Shown here piece after piece: positions 44,828-56,363 of a stretch of DNA of 64,000 nt. Where the stretch lies: positions 17,958,994 through 18,022,993 of the forward strand of contig NC_043760.1 in the NCBI RefSeq assembly GCF_902148845.1, written 5' to 3'. Under the pieces are notes generated by a model, which saw only the letters and a program-made list of their open reading frames with translations, made no database searches and was not told where the DNA came from. Made by a program: the position numbers and the translations under genes. How positions within the stretch are numbered: position 1 is the first letter of the stretch; the number at the start of each line of letters is the position of its first letter. The stretch is from Salarias fasciatus. Lineage: Eukaryota; Chordata; Actinopteri; Blenniiformes; Blenniidae.

Positions 44828-45629
44828 GGTTTCAAATGGTACGACCAAAAGACGTCCCCTTCTGTCACTTTCTGTGACTCCTCCAGTCAGGATGCTGATG
44901 ACAATGTCAGACTCTTTGCTCAGTGGACACTTCTATTTGAGAACTTCCTCTTTGAAGCCCTCAGTAGTGAGGTCCCATTGATCAGTTATTCTGCGTCGTC
45001 TTGATCTTATGATGTGAAAATGTGAACACAATGATGAGGAGGACTGTTTAAATAACAAGTCTAACTAAACCAGTTCATCTGTAAAGGTTGAGGTGTAATT
45101 TAGGTTCATCCTGTAATGTTACTCTAAAGCAAAAAAATCCTGAATTTTTGAGTAGTGTTAGTATCCATTTGGTGATTTAGTGCATTGTGAATAATTTAAT
45201 TATACAATCTAAACTTTAGGAGGAAAAAACAGGGATGACTACCTTTTAAATTTAAACAGAATTATATGTAAGAACCTGTGTGTGCAAATAGTTCCTAAAA
45301 AGCTCAGAATATCTTCAAAGTTCCACTTTTATCTGTTTTTATTTCTTTATCATTGTTGTTTTGTTGTCACCATAAAATTGTTTCGACTCAAAAAAAAAAA
45401 AAAAACAAAACAAAACAAAGAAAAAAAAACAAGAATAATGTCATTTATCAGGATCTGAACAGCCTGACCTGGTCCAGTCTGAAATCTAAAGAACTCCAAT
45501 GTATGTAACAATAGCTTTAATATTTAATACAGAGGAGCTGAAAAATGAGTGCATATGCTTTATAGGCCGTAAGGTGAAAGCAGTACCGTTTCATCCCGTT
45601 CCGACAAATGGGGTACTGCAATCTTTTAA
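44828..45629. other. OR8 outer flank, no gene seen
   Basis: 44868-45005 matches 53470-54440 in inverted orientation (an ATCAATGGGACCTC core and a GAGTCACAGAAAGTCACAG core), the outer limit of the OR8/OR9 inverted duplication. 45006-45629 is AT-rich with a poly-A tract near 45390 and nothing recognised. Confidence 0.5.
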
Positions 45630-47667
45630 AGGGACTTAAGGCAAGATTTGTGAAAAACTACACATGCATTTCCACTTTATTCAATGCTAACGGGTCGTGA
45701 AGCATTGAAAACCTAATCCGCGTATCTGTCTGTTGCCTTATACAGGCTGTGTGCCAAATAATTTGTTGCTGTTCGGGGTCCGAATTTCCCGCGCAGTCAT
45801 GGGGATGTGACGTAAATTGACACTGTATGCGCGTTGCCGAACAGGAAGAACATGGCCGCCGTGGACACGGACTCAAACACTGCTGGGATCAGGGGAGGGC
45901 AGTGTTGGCAACTTGGTAACTTTCTTGGTAACTTTCTCGCTAAATCTGGCGACTTTCCAAAGCCTCTTTTCGACTTTTTTTTGTCAAAAGTAACTAGCGA
46001 CAAATTTAGCGACTTTTTCTGGTGCTCTGGCGACGTGACAGGACGTCTCCGCTGTTCTCAGAAAGCAGCGGGTGCTGCGTGAGCCCCTCCTCCGTCCCAA
46101 AGCACTCACAGGCGGCCAGTCTCAGCAGCGCTCCTGCTGCAGTCAGAGCAGAGAGGAGACCCACACCGCTCCGTCCACACTTCAAATGAATTGCGGCCCG
46201 GAGCGGCTCCACAGCGGTGACGGGAAAGCTCCAGCAGCCGCGGCCTGCTTCACGCGCCTCCGTGGTTATGCGGAAGGTCCCCGCGCGCTCCGCGGCCGGC
46301 ACAGAGCGCGTCTCCGCCCGGGAGCGGAGATCCGAAGCTGCCGCTGTCACACCCCCTACCTCGGGATCCAGCTAGTGGCAGGCCTTGCTTTTGTTTCTCC
46401 CCTCCTTCCTTTCCTTTTCTGTAGGTGGGCGTATGCTTCTGGTGAGTGAGGTGTGGACTGGTGCAGGGAAGCTGCTGATTACTTGAGTGCTTCCACCTGC
46501 AACTGGGCCTGGTCTTCACCAAACAATTCATCACCCTATAAAGCTCCCTCAGACCTCAGTGCAGCGTTGGACGGTAATACCACCACAGAACCACTCGCTG
46601 CCCCGCCTTGGATGACGTCTCTGAGCCTCCTCTGCTTCGCTCCGACTCCGCTGGAAAGGTTCTCCGGACCTCACCCCTCTGGGCTGCTGCGCCAGGACTT
46701 CCACACAATCTCCCCTCTGGCTGAGCATCCACGAACCCTCTTCCTTTACGCTTCATCCGCAGTAGCTCTTTCCCTCGCTGGATTGCCGGGGTGGGTCTTT
46801 GGGTTTAGTTGTTAGCTCCTTGGTTCCTTAGTCCCGGTTTGGTTATGACTGATTAGGTTACGGCTCAGTCCTTGTTTTGTTCACGGCTTGTCAGAAGGCT
46901 TGGAGTCCTGTTCTTGTGAAGCGCTGCCGTGATTTTCAGGAGTAGCGGGATTAGTTTGGGTTCGGTATTGATTCCTCTGTAAATAAAATAATTGTTCGAA
47001 GAACTATTGATCTGCTGAGTCTCTGTCCGTGCTTGAGTCTGTGAGTTTGAACGTGACGTCCGCGCCGCGGCTTGCTACACGGAGGCGCAGAAAGCAGGCC
47101 ACGGCTTCCACGGGCCGAGTGGAGCTGCCCCACAGAGGCTGACGGGAGAGCTCCGGATCTCTGCTCCCGGGCGGAGACGTGCTCCCTCAGGGACCCGCCG
47201 CATAAACACGGAGGCGGAGAGGAGCTCCGCGACGGATTTAAAAATGAATCGTTAGATTAATCAATGCATCGAAGAACTATTTCCTAGATTAATCGATTAC
47301 AAAAGTAATCGTTTAACGCAGCCCTATTATCAGCGTTATCTCGTGAGTCAAAAAAAAAAAAAAATGACCGAAGCCGGGCAGGCACCCGAATAAATATTGG
47401 ATATGCGTTTGATTCATGGAGGGAACTTCAGCTGCATTTGGGAGTGAAAATGGATGCTTACAAAAATCACATAATATGCACTGTGGTCTTGCAGTAATCC
47501 GCGATGTAGTAAACAGCATGAGCATCCCTGGTGCAGCGCTGTGAAGCCGGACATTCTGTAAAATGTTTGTGCGCGCTCTTGTGCCGCCTTGGCTAGTGGC
47601 TGCAGTTCCCCACAGCACCTATCGCGGCAGCACTGAGGTAAATTTTGTAAAGTTACCTTAAGTCCCT
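45630..47667. mobile_element. Composite TTAA element, 2.0 kb
   Basis: TTAA flanks at 45626-45629 and 47668-47671; ends AGGGACTTAAGG and CCTTAAGTCCCT. On the plus strand a TGACGTAA motif (45808-45815) and a CpG-rich stretch precede an ATG in strong context (45852, MAAVDTDSN). The module is then cut by hAT-like sequence starting CAGTGTTGGCAACTT (about 45900), rich in the AGCGAC motifs of that fish family, and by a solo LTR at 46345-47058. A GCAGCCCTA-type hAT end lies near 47325. Original element about 0.6 kb before the later insertions. Autonomous parent unknown. Confidence 0.7.
46345..47058 (+). mobile_element. Solo LTR (714 bp)
   Basis: Starts TGTCACACCCC and ends near AACGTGACG, with AATAAAAT about 75 bp before the end. 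The flanks GCCGC and TCCGC form a 5-bp duplication with one mismatch. Inserted inside the GC-rich hAT-like part of the composite element. Its TGTCACACCC start resembles the LTR at 27305. Ty3/gypsy-like is likely. Fossil. Confidence 0.75.
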
Positions 47668-47679
47668 TTAAAAATATGC

Positions 47680-47852
47680 TGTGGTAACAGAGACAGGGAG
47701 TCGGAGGCGGAGTGATCTGCTCAAACTGAACTTCTTTATTCACCATCGAACACACACAGAACTGCCAGAACTTTCGGCGCAGCGCTATATATGCGCTGTC
47801 AAAACCCCGCCCCTAAGTCTGAGTAGTGATTTCTGTCCACGTGATCACCACA
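47680..47852 (-). mobile_element. Very short solo LTR candidate (173 bp)
   Basis: TG...CA ends (TGTGGTAACAG and GATCACCACA) with a 4-bp duplication ATGC on both sides. On the minus strand it has a TATATA box followed about 60 bp later by GAATAAAG, the compact promoter-plus-poly(A) layout of an LTR. Family unknown; a copia-like or TRIM-like source is possible. Confidence 0.5.
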
Positions 47853-48007
47853 ATGCATTGACTCTGAGCAAGATGCTAAAAGTTCTCCTTTTGTAATCCC
47901 GCAGTGTTTTTTAAATCAGGGTTTGAAGTCGGTACTATTTACTTTACTGGCGTAGTTATATTGTCATGCGCGCTGCGGTTTGAGTCATGTGTAAATAATA
48001 GCTACTG

Positions 48008-51000
48008 AACGTAACTAAGGTTCTACGAGTGTGTGCGTGCCCACCTACGGGTGTCGCTATTGGTTACTCCTCTTGGCACAAGCCAGACACTGAGACAGAT
48101 CAAAGCAGTTGCCGCCCCATCTTGTACGTGCAGGAGGGGCATGCCATGCCCCTCACCATGGCTATATAAGCTGGGTGATGCACAGAGCCACAGATGCGGA
48201 AACACCATGTGTGGAGTGGGCCCAGATCACTGCCAGCGGAGGACGGTTCCATGCCTCGTAATCCGCAGCAATAGCACCACCAACCCAGTGGGCAAGGCGC
48301 TGGGACGACAGCAGGGCACCACACCCCCTGATCCCAAAACCCACGAACAGCTGGTCCGTAGTCCGGAAGCTAACTGTGTGCTCCATGTAGCAATGCAAGG
48401 TGCTGACCAGACACAACAACCGCAGCCGCGCCTCGTCCACTGACGAGCCCGGTGGGGCGACAAGTGCCCTGATCCAGATTACTCGTGACTGGCCAGAGAT
48501 GGACTAGTCCACCATCCTGACTGAATGGATGAAAGCAGGAAGGATGGATGGAAAGGGCACACAAATCACCGAGGCCAAGGCCAAAAGGAGGGCAGCCTTA
48601 AAGGACATCCGTCTGTTCCAGAGGCTCAAACAGAGGTCCCCTCAGACCCTCCGACACAGTGTGGAGGTCCCAAGGGAGAACGACATGCCTAGGGAAAGGC
48701 CTCAGCCTGCACGCACCCTGGAGGAAACGCTTCAACCAGCGGATGGCTGTGTGCTGAAAAGCGGCCAAAGCCCTCTTGACCCGTTGTGGTGGCAGACGCA
48801 AGCACTCCGAGGGTGGATGCAGACCGGCCACTATCCAAGAGTCCCTCCTAAAAACTCCAGAACCCCGCCGACAGAGCAGGAGCCGGGGTCCAGACCTCTT
48901 TCCCGACACCATGTCACAAAGAGGCGCCACCAAGACCTATAGGCCTTAATAGTGGAGGGGGCCCTGGCACTTTGGGTAGTTGGCACCACTGATGGGGAGA
49001 GATCTAGCCCGGCTAGTCTGACCCTCTCAGCATCCAGACCAGGAGTCTCCTGCTCAGGACAGGCGGGACTGAAGGGAGCTCTCTGCCTAGATAAGAGCAT
49101 CTGGTACGTCGGGGATCAACCAGGGATCCTCGACCACCATCTACACCAAGACCAGGAACCACCTGGCACTGGGATTGTCCGGGGCCACTACCAAGATGTG
49201 AAGGCCCAGCAAATTTCACCCTGCGCAGCAGGGGGTCAAGGAGGTCTGTCAGTGGGAAGGCGTACAGGAGGCCCTGAGGCCACGACCTGTGAGCCAAGGT
49301 GTCCACCCCAAGAGCAGGGTCGTCTGACGACAGATCTAGGTAATTATCAGTGGTGACAAGCACCACTCGTCAGGCAGTGGGCCTCCTTGAGATATTCTGT
49401 CCGCACCGACATTGAGAGCCTCTGGCACATGTCGCGCTTTCAGAGAGGATAGGTGAGAATCTGCCCACAGCAGAATCTCCACCGCCTTGCGATGCAGGGG
49501 AGGAGATCTGGTCCCCCATGTCTGTTCAGGTAGGCCACAACCGTTGTGTTGTCTGACCTGACGAGAACATGATTTCCCCGCAGCTCGGGCCGGAAGTGAA
49601 GTAGTACCGAACTGAACTGCTGTCATTTCCAGCAGATTGATGTGGGCGAGCGTGGGCTCTCAGACTCCGCCCACTACAGAGTGGCTGAGACTGCCGCCCC
49701 AACCCGCGAGTGATGCATCTGTGAACACCTCGACTTGGTGCGAGATGAAGCCCATACGCATACCCTGTTGGAGGTGACCCGGGTTCATCCAGAACGCGAG
49801 AGCCTCCTGTGCCAAGGGCAGAACAGGTACTTTCCTGTGTCTGTCCCTCACCGACCGTAGGCAGAGGCTACCGAACCACCTCTGGAGCCTCCGCATGTGC
49901 AGGAGGCCCAGGCGCACCACCGGGTGGGACGCCACCATCATGCCCAGTGCAACCCTCACTTAGTGGACTCGCACCAAGGGTGACGTCGCCAGAGTCCGCA
50001 GCAGGGACAGAAGTGAGGACAGTCTCTCCCTGGAGAGACGATCTCCAGCTCCAGGCCTCGGTACGTGGTTTGCTGGGCCGGAAGGAACACACGCTTTTCT
50101 TTGTTCACAGCAAAGCCCAACTTCGTGACGTGTTGTAGAACTCAGGCAGTGTGCTCTACAGCTTAATGCCGAGAGGATGCCAGCACCGACCAGTCGTCGA
50201 TGCAGTTAAGGATTCTCAGACCTTGACGACGGAGGGGCTTCAGCGCAATCTCGACGCATTTGGTGAAGGTGCATGGTGCGAGGGAGTAACCAAAGGGGAG
50301 GTGGTTGTACTGAAAACAACGGTCCCCGATGGCAAATCTGAGGAACTTCCTGTTCCTCAGAAGAATGGGGATGTGGAAATAGGCATCCTTCAGTTTGATT
50401 GATGTCATCCAATCCCCGGGGCAGACATTCTCCAGGAGATGTTTGACCGTCAGCATAAAGAAACCTCCTGGTGGTCACGTGAGAGTTGAGGGTGCGCAGG
50501 TCCAGAATAGGCCTCACTCCCCCCTGCTTCTCGGAAACCAAGAAATAGGGGGAGTCGAAACCCGAGTGCATCTCCTCCAGATCCACCTCCTTCATTGCGC
50601 CTCTGCGCAGGAGAGAGGACACCTCCATGAGCGCGGCCGTCCCGGAGGGGCAACTGAGCCACGTGCGGAGGATGCCACAGAATGGGGGGGGGGCATGCAA
50701 ACTGCAGGGCGTAACCGTTTCTCAGTGTCCTGGACAGCCAGGGTAAGAGCGGGCCCAGCACGTCTCTCCACGTGTGGAAGTGAAGCGTCAGCAGCTGCAC
50801 TGTGTTCACATCCAGACACACTGGCCCGCCCGCCGTCTCGGAGCACAGACGCGGGGGGCCTCCCTCGAAAGGGCCGTGCAAGGTCTGGGTGGTGGGAGGA
50901 GAAGCCAGGTGCCCTGCCAACCCCTGCCGAAATGTGGCGGCCAATGCAGATGCAGCGGCTGTGAACTTGAGCCGCGTCGAGCCAGCGGTGAAGTGATCAG

Positions 51001-52598
51001 ACCCGGGCAGCGGGGAGACAGTATCAAACTGCCCCGCTGCGCAGGCACCATCCCTCCTGGGCCGGTTATATTTTCCCCAGCTCTGCTGCGAGCTCGGCGG
51101 AGGTGAGCAGGTGCAAGATGCAGTAGAAGAATGCCCAGCACTCCTGGCCTGAGAGCGTGCAGGCAGTGTGTGCAGTCGGGGGGGGGGGGGGGTCACTCAC
51201 CCCAGCACAAGTGGCCACAGCATCCTCACTCATCCCCCTCTTCTGCATTCGGTAAACATCGGCTATCAGATGTGGAGCTGACAGGGATGACAGGGCGCCT
51301 CCGCTGAAGTCACTACGTCTCCACATAGTGACACGCAGCACAGCCAATACCGTCGGGGAGAGACGCTTAGCACTCCTGGCAATGGAAAGACCAGGGTGCG
51401 TGAGCAGGGGCGTGTCTCCTCTCGTCACCTTGGCGAGCGCGGTTTGTCCAGCCGCAGCCAGAATGTGCCCGGCCGCCTGTCTGCCGCTTCTCCCAAGCAG
51501 CGGCCGAAGAATAGGAGGAGACGCCCCTGTCGAGATAAATGCACCTCGGTAGCGTGAAGACGATCAGTGGGGGTGTGTGGTGCAAGGATGACTGCTCCTT
51601 AGTAATGTAACGGGCCTGACGGCCTTTATTTTCATTTTTGACATTAGAGGAACAAGCAGGAGGAGGCCAACGCAATGCCGGAGACTTGTTCTGTTTTGCG
51701 TGTTTGGCTTCCCGGGAGTGGATCCTTGATGGCGGTCGGCTGGTCCTGTCTCCCCAAGCACCGTGGAATCCCAGGGGGCGGACCTCCTCCGTTCTGCCGG
51801 CCAACAACGGGGGTCTCCCTACATGCGTTGTGGCTGAAGGTGGGGGACGAGCTACTGTGAGCCTCTGGCTGCCGCCTCCAGGCGGTTGATGATGACCTGG
51901 ATGTTGGGGCCGAAGAGAGAGGATGTGGAAAGGGGCAGCCCCAAGACGCCTCTCTGATCCTGGTCAGGGAGGGAGGAGAGGCCGAACCAGAGGTGTTTCA
52001 TACCATGCTGGGTGTTGGCCATGGCGTTCCCTCCATCGACAGAAATGGCCCGGCTCATCCTCATCAGGACCTCGGCTGTGTTCTGGACCTCTGTGATGTC
52101 CTCCGGCGACAGTTCTGACAGTTCGTGGCAGAGCTTGTCGATGGAGCCTAGGAGGAATGTCATATTGTTAGCCAACGCAAACACCTGAGTTCCATTGGCA
52201 TAACAACGGTCCAGAAAGGAAGCCATGTGCCATGTGTCTCTCTCAGAGGGCAACATGGGCTTACGCCAGCCCCATGGAGAAGTCACGCGGCTCGGGATCA
52301 GGAGGCTGAGGTGGGAGTGCAAGCCCAGTGTGGTCTGGAGCGGCGGTGAAGACACCCGCGAGATGCTCCATCGGTTCGCGGCGGGAGATCCGGGCGTTGG
52401 TCGACATGGTAGACATGGAATTGTCAAGCTGCTCAGACCTCCCGAGGAGTCCGAGGAGCCACGATGGCTTCTCATGTCTTCGTTGGCTTCGGCCCACTTG
52501 TCTGAAGTGAGAGCAGGAGGCAAGGCAGCTTCATCTTGGCCGGATTCTCCGGATACGAAAGTGGGAGACATTCCAGATGAGAGTTGTCCGAAAAGCAC
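48008..52598 (-). mobile_element. DIRS-type retroelement, family B, copy c
   Basis: The most complete DIRS fossil that lies wholly inside the window. Parts on the minus strand: gag-like region at about 52598-50700; reverse transcriptase at about 50640-50160 (PFGYSLAPCTFTK); RNase H at about 49960-49370 (EVFTDASLAGWGG); tyrosine-recombinase region at about 49100-48100; and a terminal repeat at 48008-48180 matching 10060 and 59836. The 5' terminal repeat is not present. Broken, with several lesions; age similar to copy a. A G run lies at 51179-51192. Confidence 0.88.
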
Positions 52599-53316
52599 TC
52601 AAAAAAAATCATCCCCAAACAGGTCCACTGTACCTGGCCATACTTTCACATCAAAACGTAGTAATTGTTGTCATCTATGCAGATGTGAAAACTTCATTTT
52701 AATACCTTTTACCAAATTTAAACAGTGAGCCTTCAAGTATGGTGAGAATTTAGCTGTTTTTGGAGTTTATTGGAACTGGTGTGTATTGGAAAGGGCTAGA
52801 GTGGGATAAAGGAATTTAGAGTGCAGGAATCTCTCGATTTAATCCAATAAAAACTTCTCTCACTCGTCCCCTTTGCTGGCTCAATCTTCACAAATTATAC
52901 CTCAAAACGTAGGTATTTTTCTTGTGATGCTCACAATCTGGTCATTTTGTCTTTATCTCAAATGATTCTCTCTCCAGATGCATTTGTTTGAGGAGAGTGC
53001 AGGATTTTCTCCCATCTGCTCCAATCCATTTTGGAGAGAAATTGTTTCGCCTGAATCCAAAAGTTCACACATGTTCACAAACACACCGTGGCTATATCGA
53101 TGATCCTACAGACATGACATTTTCAGGATAAATCTATGAAAGGCTTGTGATGCTAAAAGTGCAAAAAGAAAAAAAATTTCAAGTTCGCCTCTCGCGACAT
53201 TTCTTCAATCATGCGCACTGCATAAAAAACTGCTGATTCACTGTCATGGCTGCCGGGTGCAGCTCTGTCATGGCTGATCTATGGTCAGAGCTCACAGTGA
53301 ATATGGAGGGGTTATA

Positions 53317-53372
<56 letters not shown>

Positions 53373-53470
53373 TTTGGCAGCAGCTTGCAGGCACAGACAC
53401 AAAAGTTCTGCGGGAATTTTTGCGTTTAAACAGTCCTCCTCATCATTCCGTTCACATTTTCACGTCATGA
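52599..53470. other. Intergenic, no gene seen
   Basis: AT-rich sequence between the DIRS element and the OR9 duplication. It includes a CA microsatellite at about 53320-53370. No protein recognised. Confidence 0.5.
53320..53370. repeat. CA microsatellite
   Basis: About 25 CA units. Confidence 0.95.
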
Positions 53471-53570
53471 GATCGAAACAGCAAATAACAATTGATCAAT
53501 GGGACCTCGCTACTGAGGGCTTCAAAGAGGAAGTTCTCAGACGGAAGTGCCCATTGAGCAAAGAGTCTCA

Positions 53571-54363
53571 GGCCTCATTCACATATACGCGGCTGTGTGG
53601 GCGTGGATCTGTCTGGGTTTGCACAGTGTCTGCGCGGAAAAGTCAGAACTGCATGAAAACAGATCAGTCCTTTCACACTCCACGCGCGGGGAACGCGTGG
53701 GCCCGTTCAAATCCACGCAGCAATTTCCAAAATAGAAATCAAGTCTATTTTTCTGCTGGGACTTGAGCGGGCTGTGCACGGTGTCCCATTGAAACCAATG
53801 GCATAAACACACATCTCGTGTCAACGAGGCTTTCTATGCATGCATTGAGCTCATGTCTGCCCACAAACTGGTCTACACAAGTGGGTTTTGCCAGTGTTCT
53901 GGTCCATCTATTTTTCCGTGCAGCTTGGAGCAGGGTCCCATTGAAAACAATGAAGACAGGGCCAAGTTGTCATATATGCAGATGTATGTTCTGTTTGAAT
54001 TTACTATTTGGTACAGTTGAGAGGAGCGCACATGTCTAGATACTTCAGTCTAGAAATCTATATCTATACGTCTATGCAGTCTAAGCCGGAGCTACGGAAG
54101 CCGCATTGTGTTGTGTGTTTTTGACTGCCAATGCTGATGCACGTTTTTGGATGCCTGCTCTTGGGAATAAACATCCTTTCGCTCCTGAAACGCCTCTGGA
54201 ATTACTTCAAACATATTACACTAGTAGCCCATTGCCACGGACAACCCGCTCACGCAGACCGCGCTGGTGAGAAAGGGACACCTGAACACGCCGCTCCAGC
54301 GCCCGCGCAGTGTACGCGTCCGCCCTGTGCCCGCACAGTGACCGCATATGTGGGAATGAGGCC
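53571..54363. mobile_element. MITE, 793 bp, GGCCTCATTC termini
   Basis: Inverted ends GGCCTCATTCACATAT and its near-complement at 54345-54363. The flanks both contain TCA, a possible 3-bp duplication. The paralogous sequence near OR8 (around 44910-44920) runs straight through this point, which gives an empty site. A 3-bp duplication would fit PIF/Harbinger-like or CACTA-like elements; the family is not decided. No transposase seen. Confidence 0.75.
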
Positions 54364-55409
54364 TCAGAGTGTCATCAGCAGGCTGCAACACGCATACAGA
54401 GAGACTGGAGGAGTCACAGAAAGTCACAGAAGGGGACATCTTTTGGCGTCTTAGGCGTCATCGTCTTGTAAAAGACTAGGGAGCATTTGTGAGGGATGTG
54501 GGTCAAGTAGGCCTCATTACTGTTGTCTGATCAAGGTATATTCACGTTTGGCAGAAATTGAAAGAAGTCTCTGATGTTAGAGGCATCAAGGACAGCAGTG
54601 TGTATCAGCCACTGTTCTTACCAGGCAGACAAGCTTTTGGTGGTGGTGTTGCAGTGTAGCCAGGAGTGTCTGGTGAATGGAGAACTACCCCCCACTTTGT
54701 GAATGGTACAGCCTCAAGCTCATACTGCACAAATAAGAGTCCAGTCCTTGTTGTATGAACAACACAGGCCTAATTTCATTGTTATGGATGACCATGCTGA
54801 AGCTGCTGCTGGAGACCGGTGTTCTTCACATGCAGTGACGAAGTGTGCCAGACCAACAACCGTGGAAGGGTTCTCCTTCAGAGGACCCACACAGAGGGAG
54901 AACTTGCAAACTCCTCACATAAAAGATGCTGGTATGTAACCAACTGAGCAAGTAAATTCTCACGGAGAGAAACGACACCAGTACATGGTCCTCAAGTCAA
55001 ACAGTACTGTGTCATGTCAAAAAAAAAAAATCTTGGTAGAAATCACTGCAGGATGTCAGATGTCAATTTGCACTTTTACAATTTAAATTATTGTACGTGT
55101 TATTATTCTTGAGCATCAGGCAGAAACAACAGAGCAATTTAGCTCTTTTTAAAAATGTTTTTATAGCAGTCCTGCATTACATTTGGGGTTTAGATCAGGG
55201 TCATTTCTTTCATTTGCCTGGTTAACAAGGGACATCACAGGATGAGCTGCTGAATATGCAAAACATCTGAACTGTCAGCCAATGGCACGGCATTAGATAA
55301 GATTAAAACTTCAGCCTTTCCTCACTTGTCTATGTGAGCTTACATCAAACTGTCCAACACATGCTTGAATGATGTTTATAGTTCTGTGTCTGGACGACGG
55401 GTCAGCAGG
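54364..55409. other. 5' flank of OR9, no gene seen
   Basis: Contains the outer part of the inverted duplication (to about 54480), an unshared stretch at 54480-55075 with a decayed SINE-like segment near 54840-54950, and from 55075 onward the proximal flank shared with OR8. Confidence 0.5.
55274..55293 (+). promoter_or_regulatory. CCAAT-containing conserved block upstream of OR9
   Basis: GTCAGCCAATGGCACGGCAT, 117 bp before the OR9 ATG and identical to the block before OR8. It lies in a longer conserved stretch (about 55150-55409), so selection on the motif itself is not shown. Confidence 0.4.
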
Positions 55410-56363
55410 ATGAGTAACGTATCTGGTACAGTTCTGTATTTTTCACTGTCTGGCTTCAGCGCAACATCCAACTACAGAGCTGTGCTCTTCTCTCTGACTT
55501 TACTATGCTATTTTCTTATTGTCTTTGTGAATATGTCTCTCCTTTTAACCATAATATTCGATCGAAACCTCCATAAACCCATGTATATATTTTTGGGGGT
55601 TTTGTGTTTTAATGGACTTTATGGAGCTGCGGGATTTTACCCCAAATTTGCCTTTGATCTGCTGTCTGACATCCAGGTGATTTCATATGTGGGATGCATG
55701 TTGCAAGTTTTTGTGATTTATTCCAACGTGAAGGTGGACTACTCCATACTGATGGTGATGGCCTACGACAGATATGTGGCCATATGCCGGCCCCTGGAGT
55801 ACCACTCTGTCATGTCTGTGAGGAAGACCGCAGTGTTAGTGAGTCTGTCCTGGATTATTCCTTTCTGCTCTCTAACTATCATCATAACCTCAACTTCAAG
55901 ACTCAAACTGTGCGGTTCACAAATCGACAAACTTTACTGTGAGAACTGGTCAGTGGTTAAACTTGCATGTGGCTCAACGAAAACGAACGACATCCTTGGA
56001 TTGATTGCTATTTCCTTTTATATATGTCACTTTCTCTGCATTGCACTGTCGTATATACAGCTAGTAATGGCAGCTTTAAACTCCAAGGAAGGCAGGAGGA
56101 AGTTTATTCAGACATGTTTGCCACATTTATTTTGTCTCTTTAATGTCACAACTGCTCTGCTTTTTGATGTAATGTACACGAAGTATGGATCAGCCTCTAT
56201 GACGCAGAATTTAAGGAATTTTATGGCCGTTCAGTTTCTGGTTTTTCCACCGATTATGAATCCTATTATTTATGGACTCATCCTGACAAAAATTCGAAAC
56301 CGAATGATGTATTTGTGCATGACAGTATGTGAAAGATTAAAATCAAAAAGGAATCCTTGTTGA
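55410..56363 (+). CDS. Odorant receptor OR9 (intact, only + strand OR)
   Basis: A 317-residue odorant receptor and the inverted partner of OR8. Landmarks: MSNVSGT start; FVNMSLLLT in TM1; NLHKPMYIFL, with lysine where OR8 has glutamate; GFYPKFAFDLL; YVGCMLQVF; MAYDRYVAICRPLEYHS; loop-2 cysteines in LKLCGSQIDKLYC; GRRKFIQTCLPHL; PPIMNPIIYG. The frame is open 15 codons upstream without an ATG, and that extension is not open in OR8, so I use the ATG at 55410. The C-terminus (ERLKSKRNPC) is shorter than and unrelated to that of OR8. AATAAA lies at 56522-56527, about 160 bp past the stop. Confidence 0.95.
   Translation: MSNVSGTVLYFSLSGFSATSNYRAVLFSLTLLCYFLIVFVNMSLLLTIIFDRNLHKPMYIFLGVLCFNGLYGAAGFYPKFAFDLLSDIQVISYVGCMLQVFVIYSNVKVDYSILMVMAYDRYVAICRPLEYHSVMSVRKTAVLVSLSWIIPFCSLTIIITSTSRLKLCGSQIDKLYCENWSVVKLACGSTKTNDILGLIAISFYICHFLCIALSYIQLVMAALNSKEGRRKFIQTCLPHLFCLFNVTTALLFDVMYTKYGSASMTQNLRNFMAVQFLVFPPIMNPIIYGLILTKIRNRMMYLCMTVCERLKSKRNPC

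Noticed and set aside
53281-53400. Repeating TH/HT open frames
   Set aside because: Translation of a CA microsatellite.
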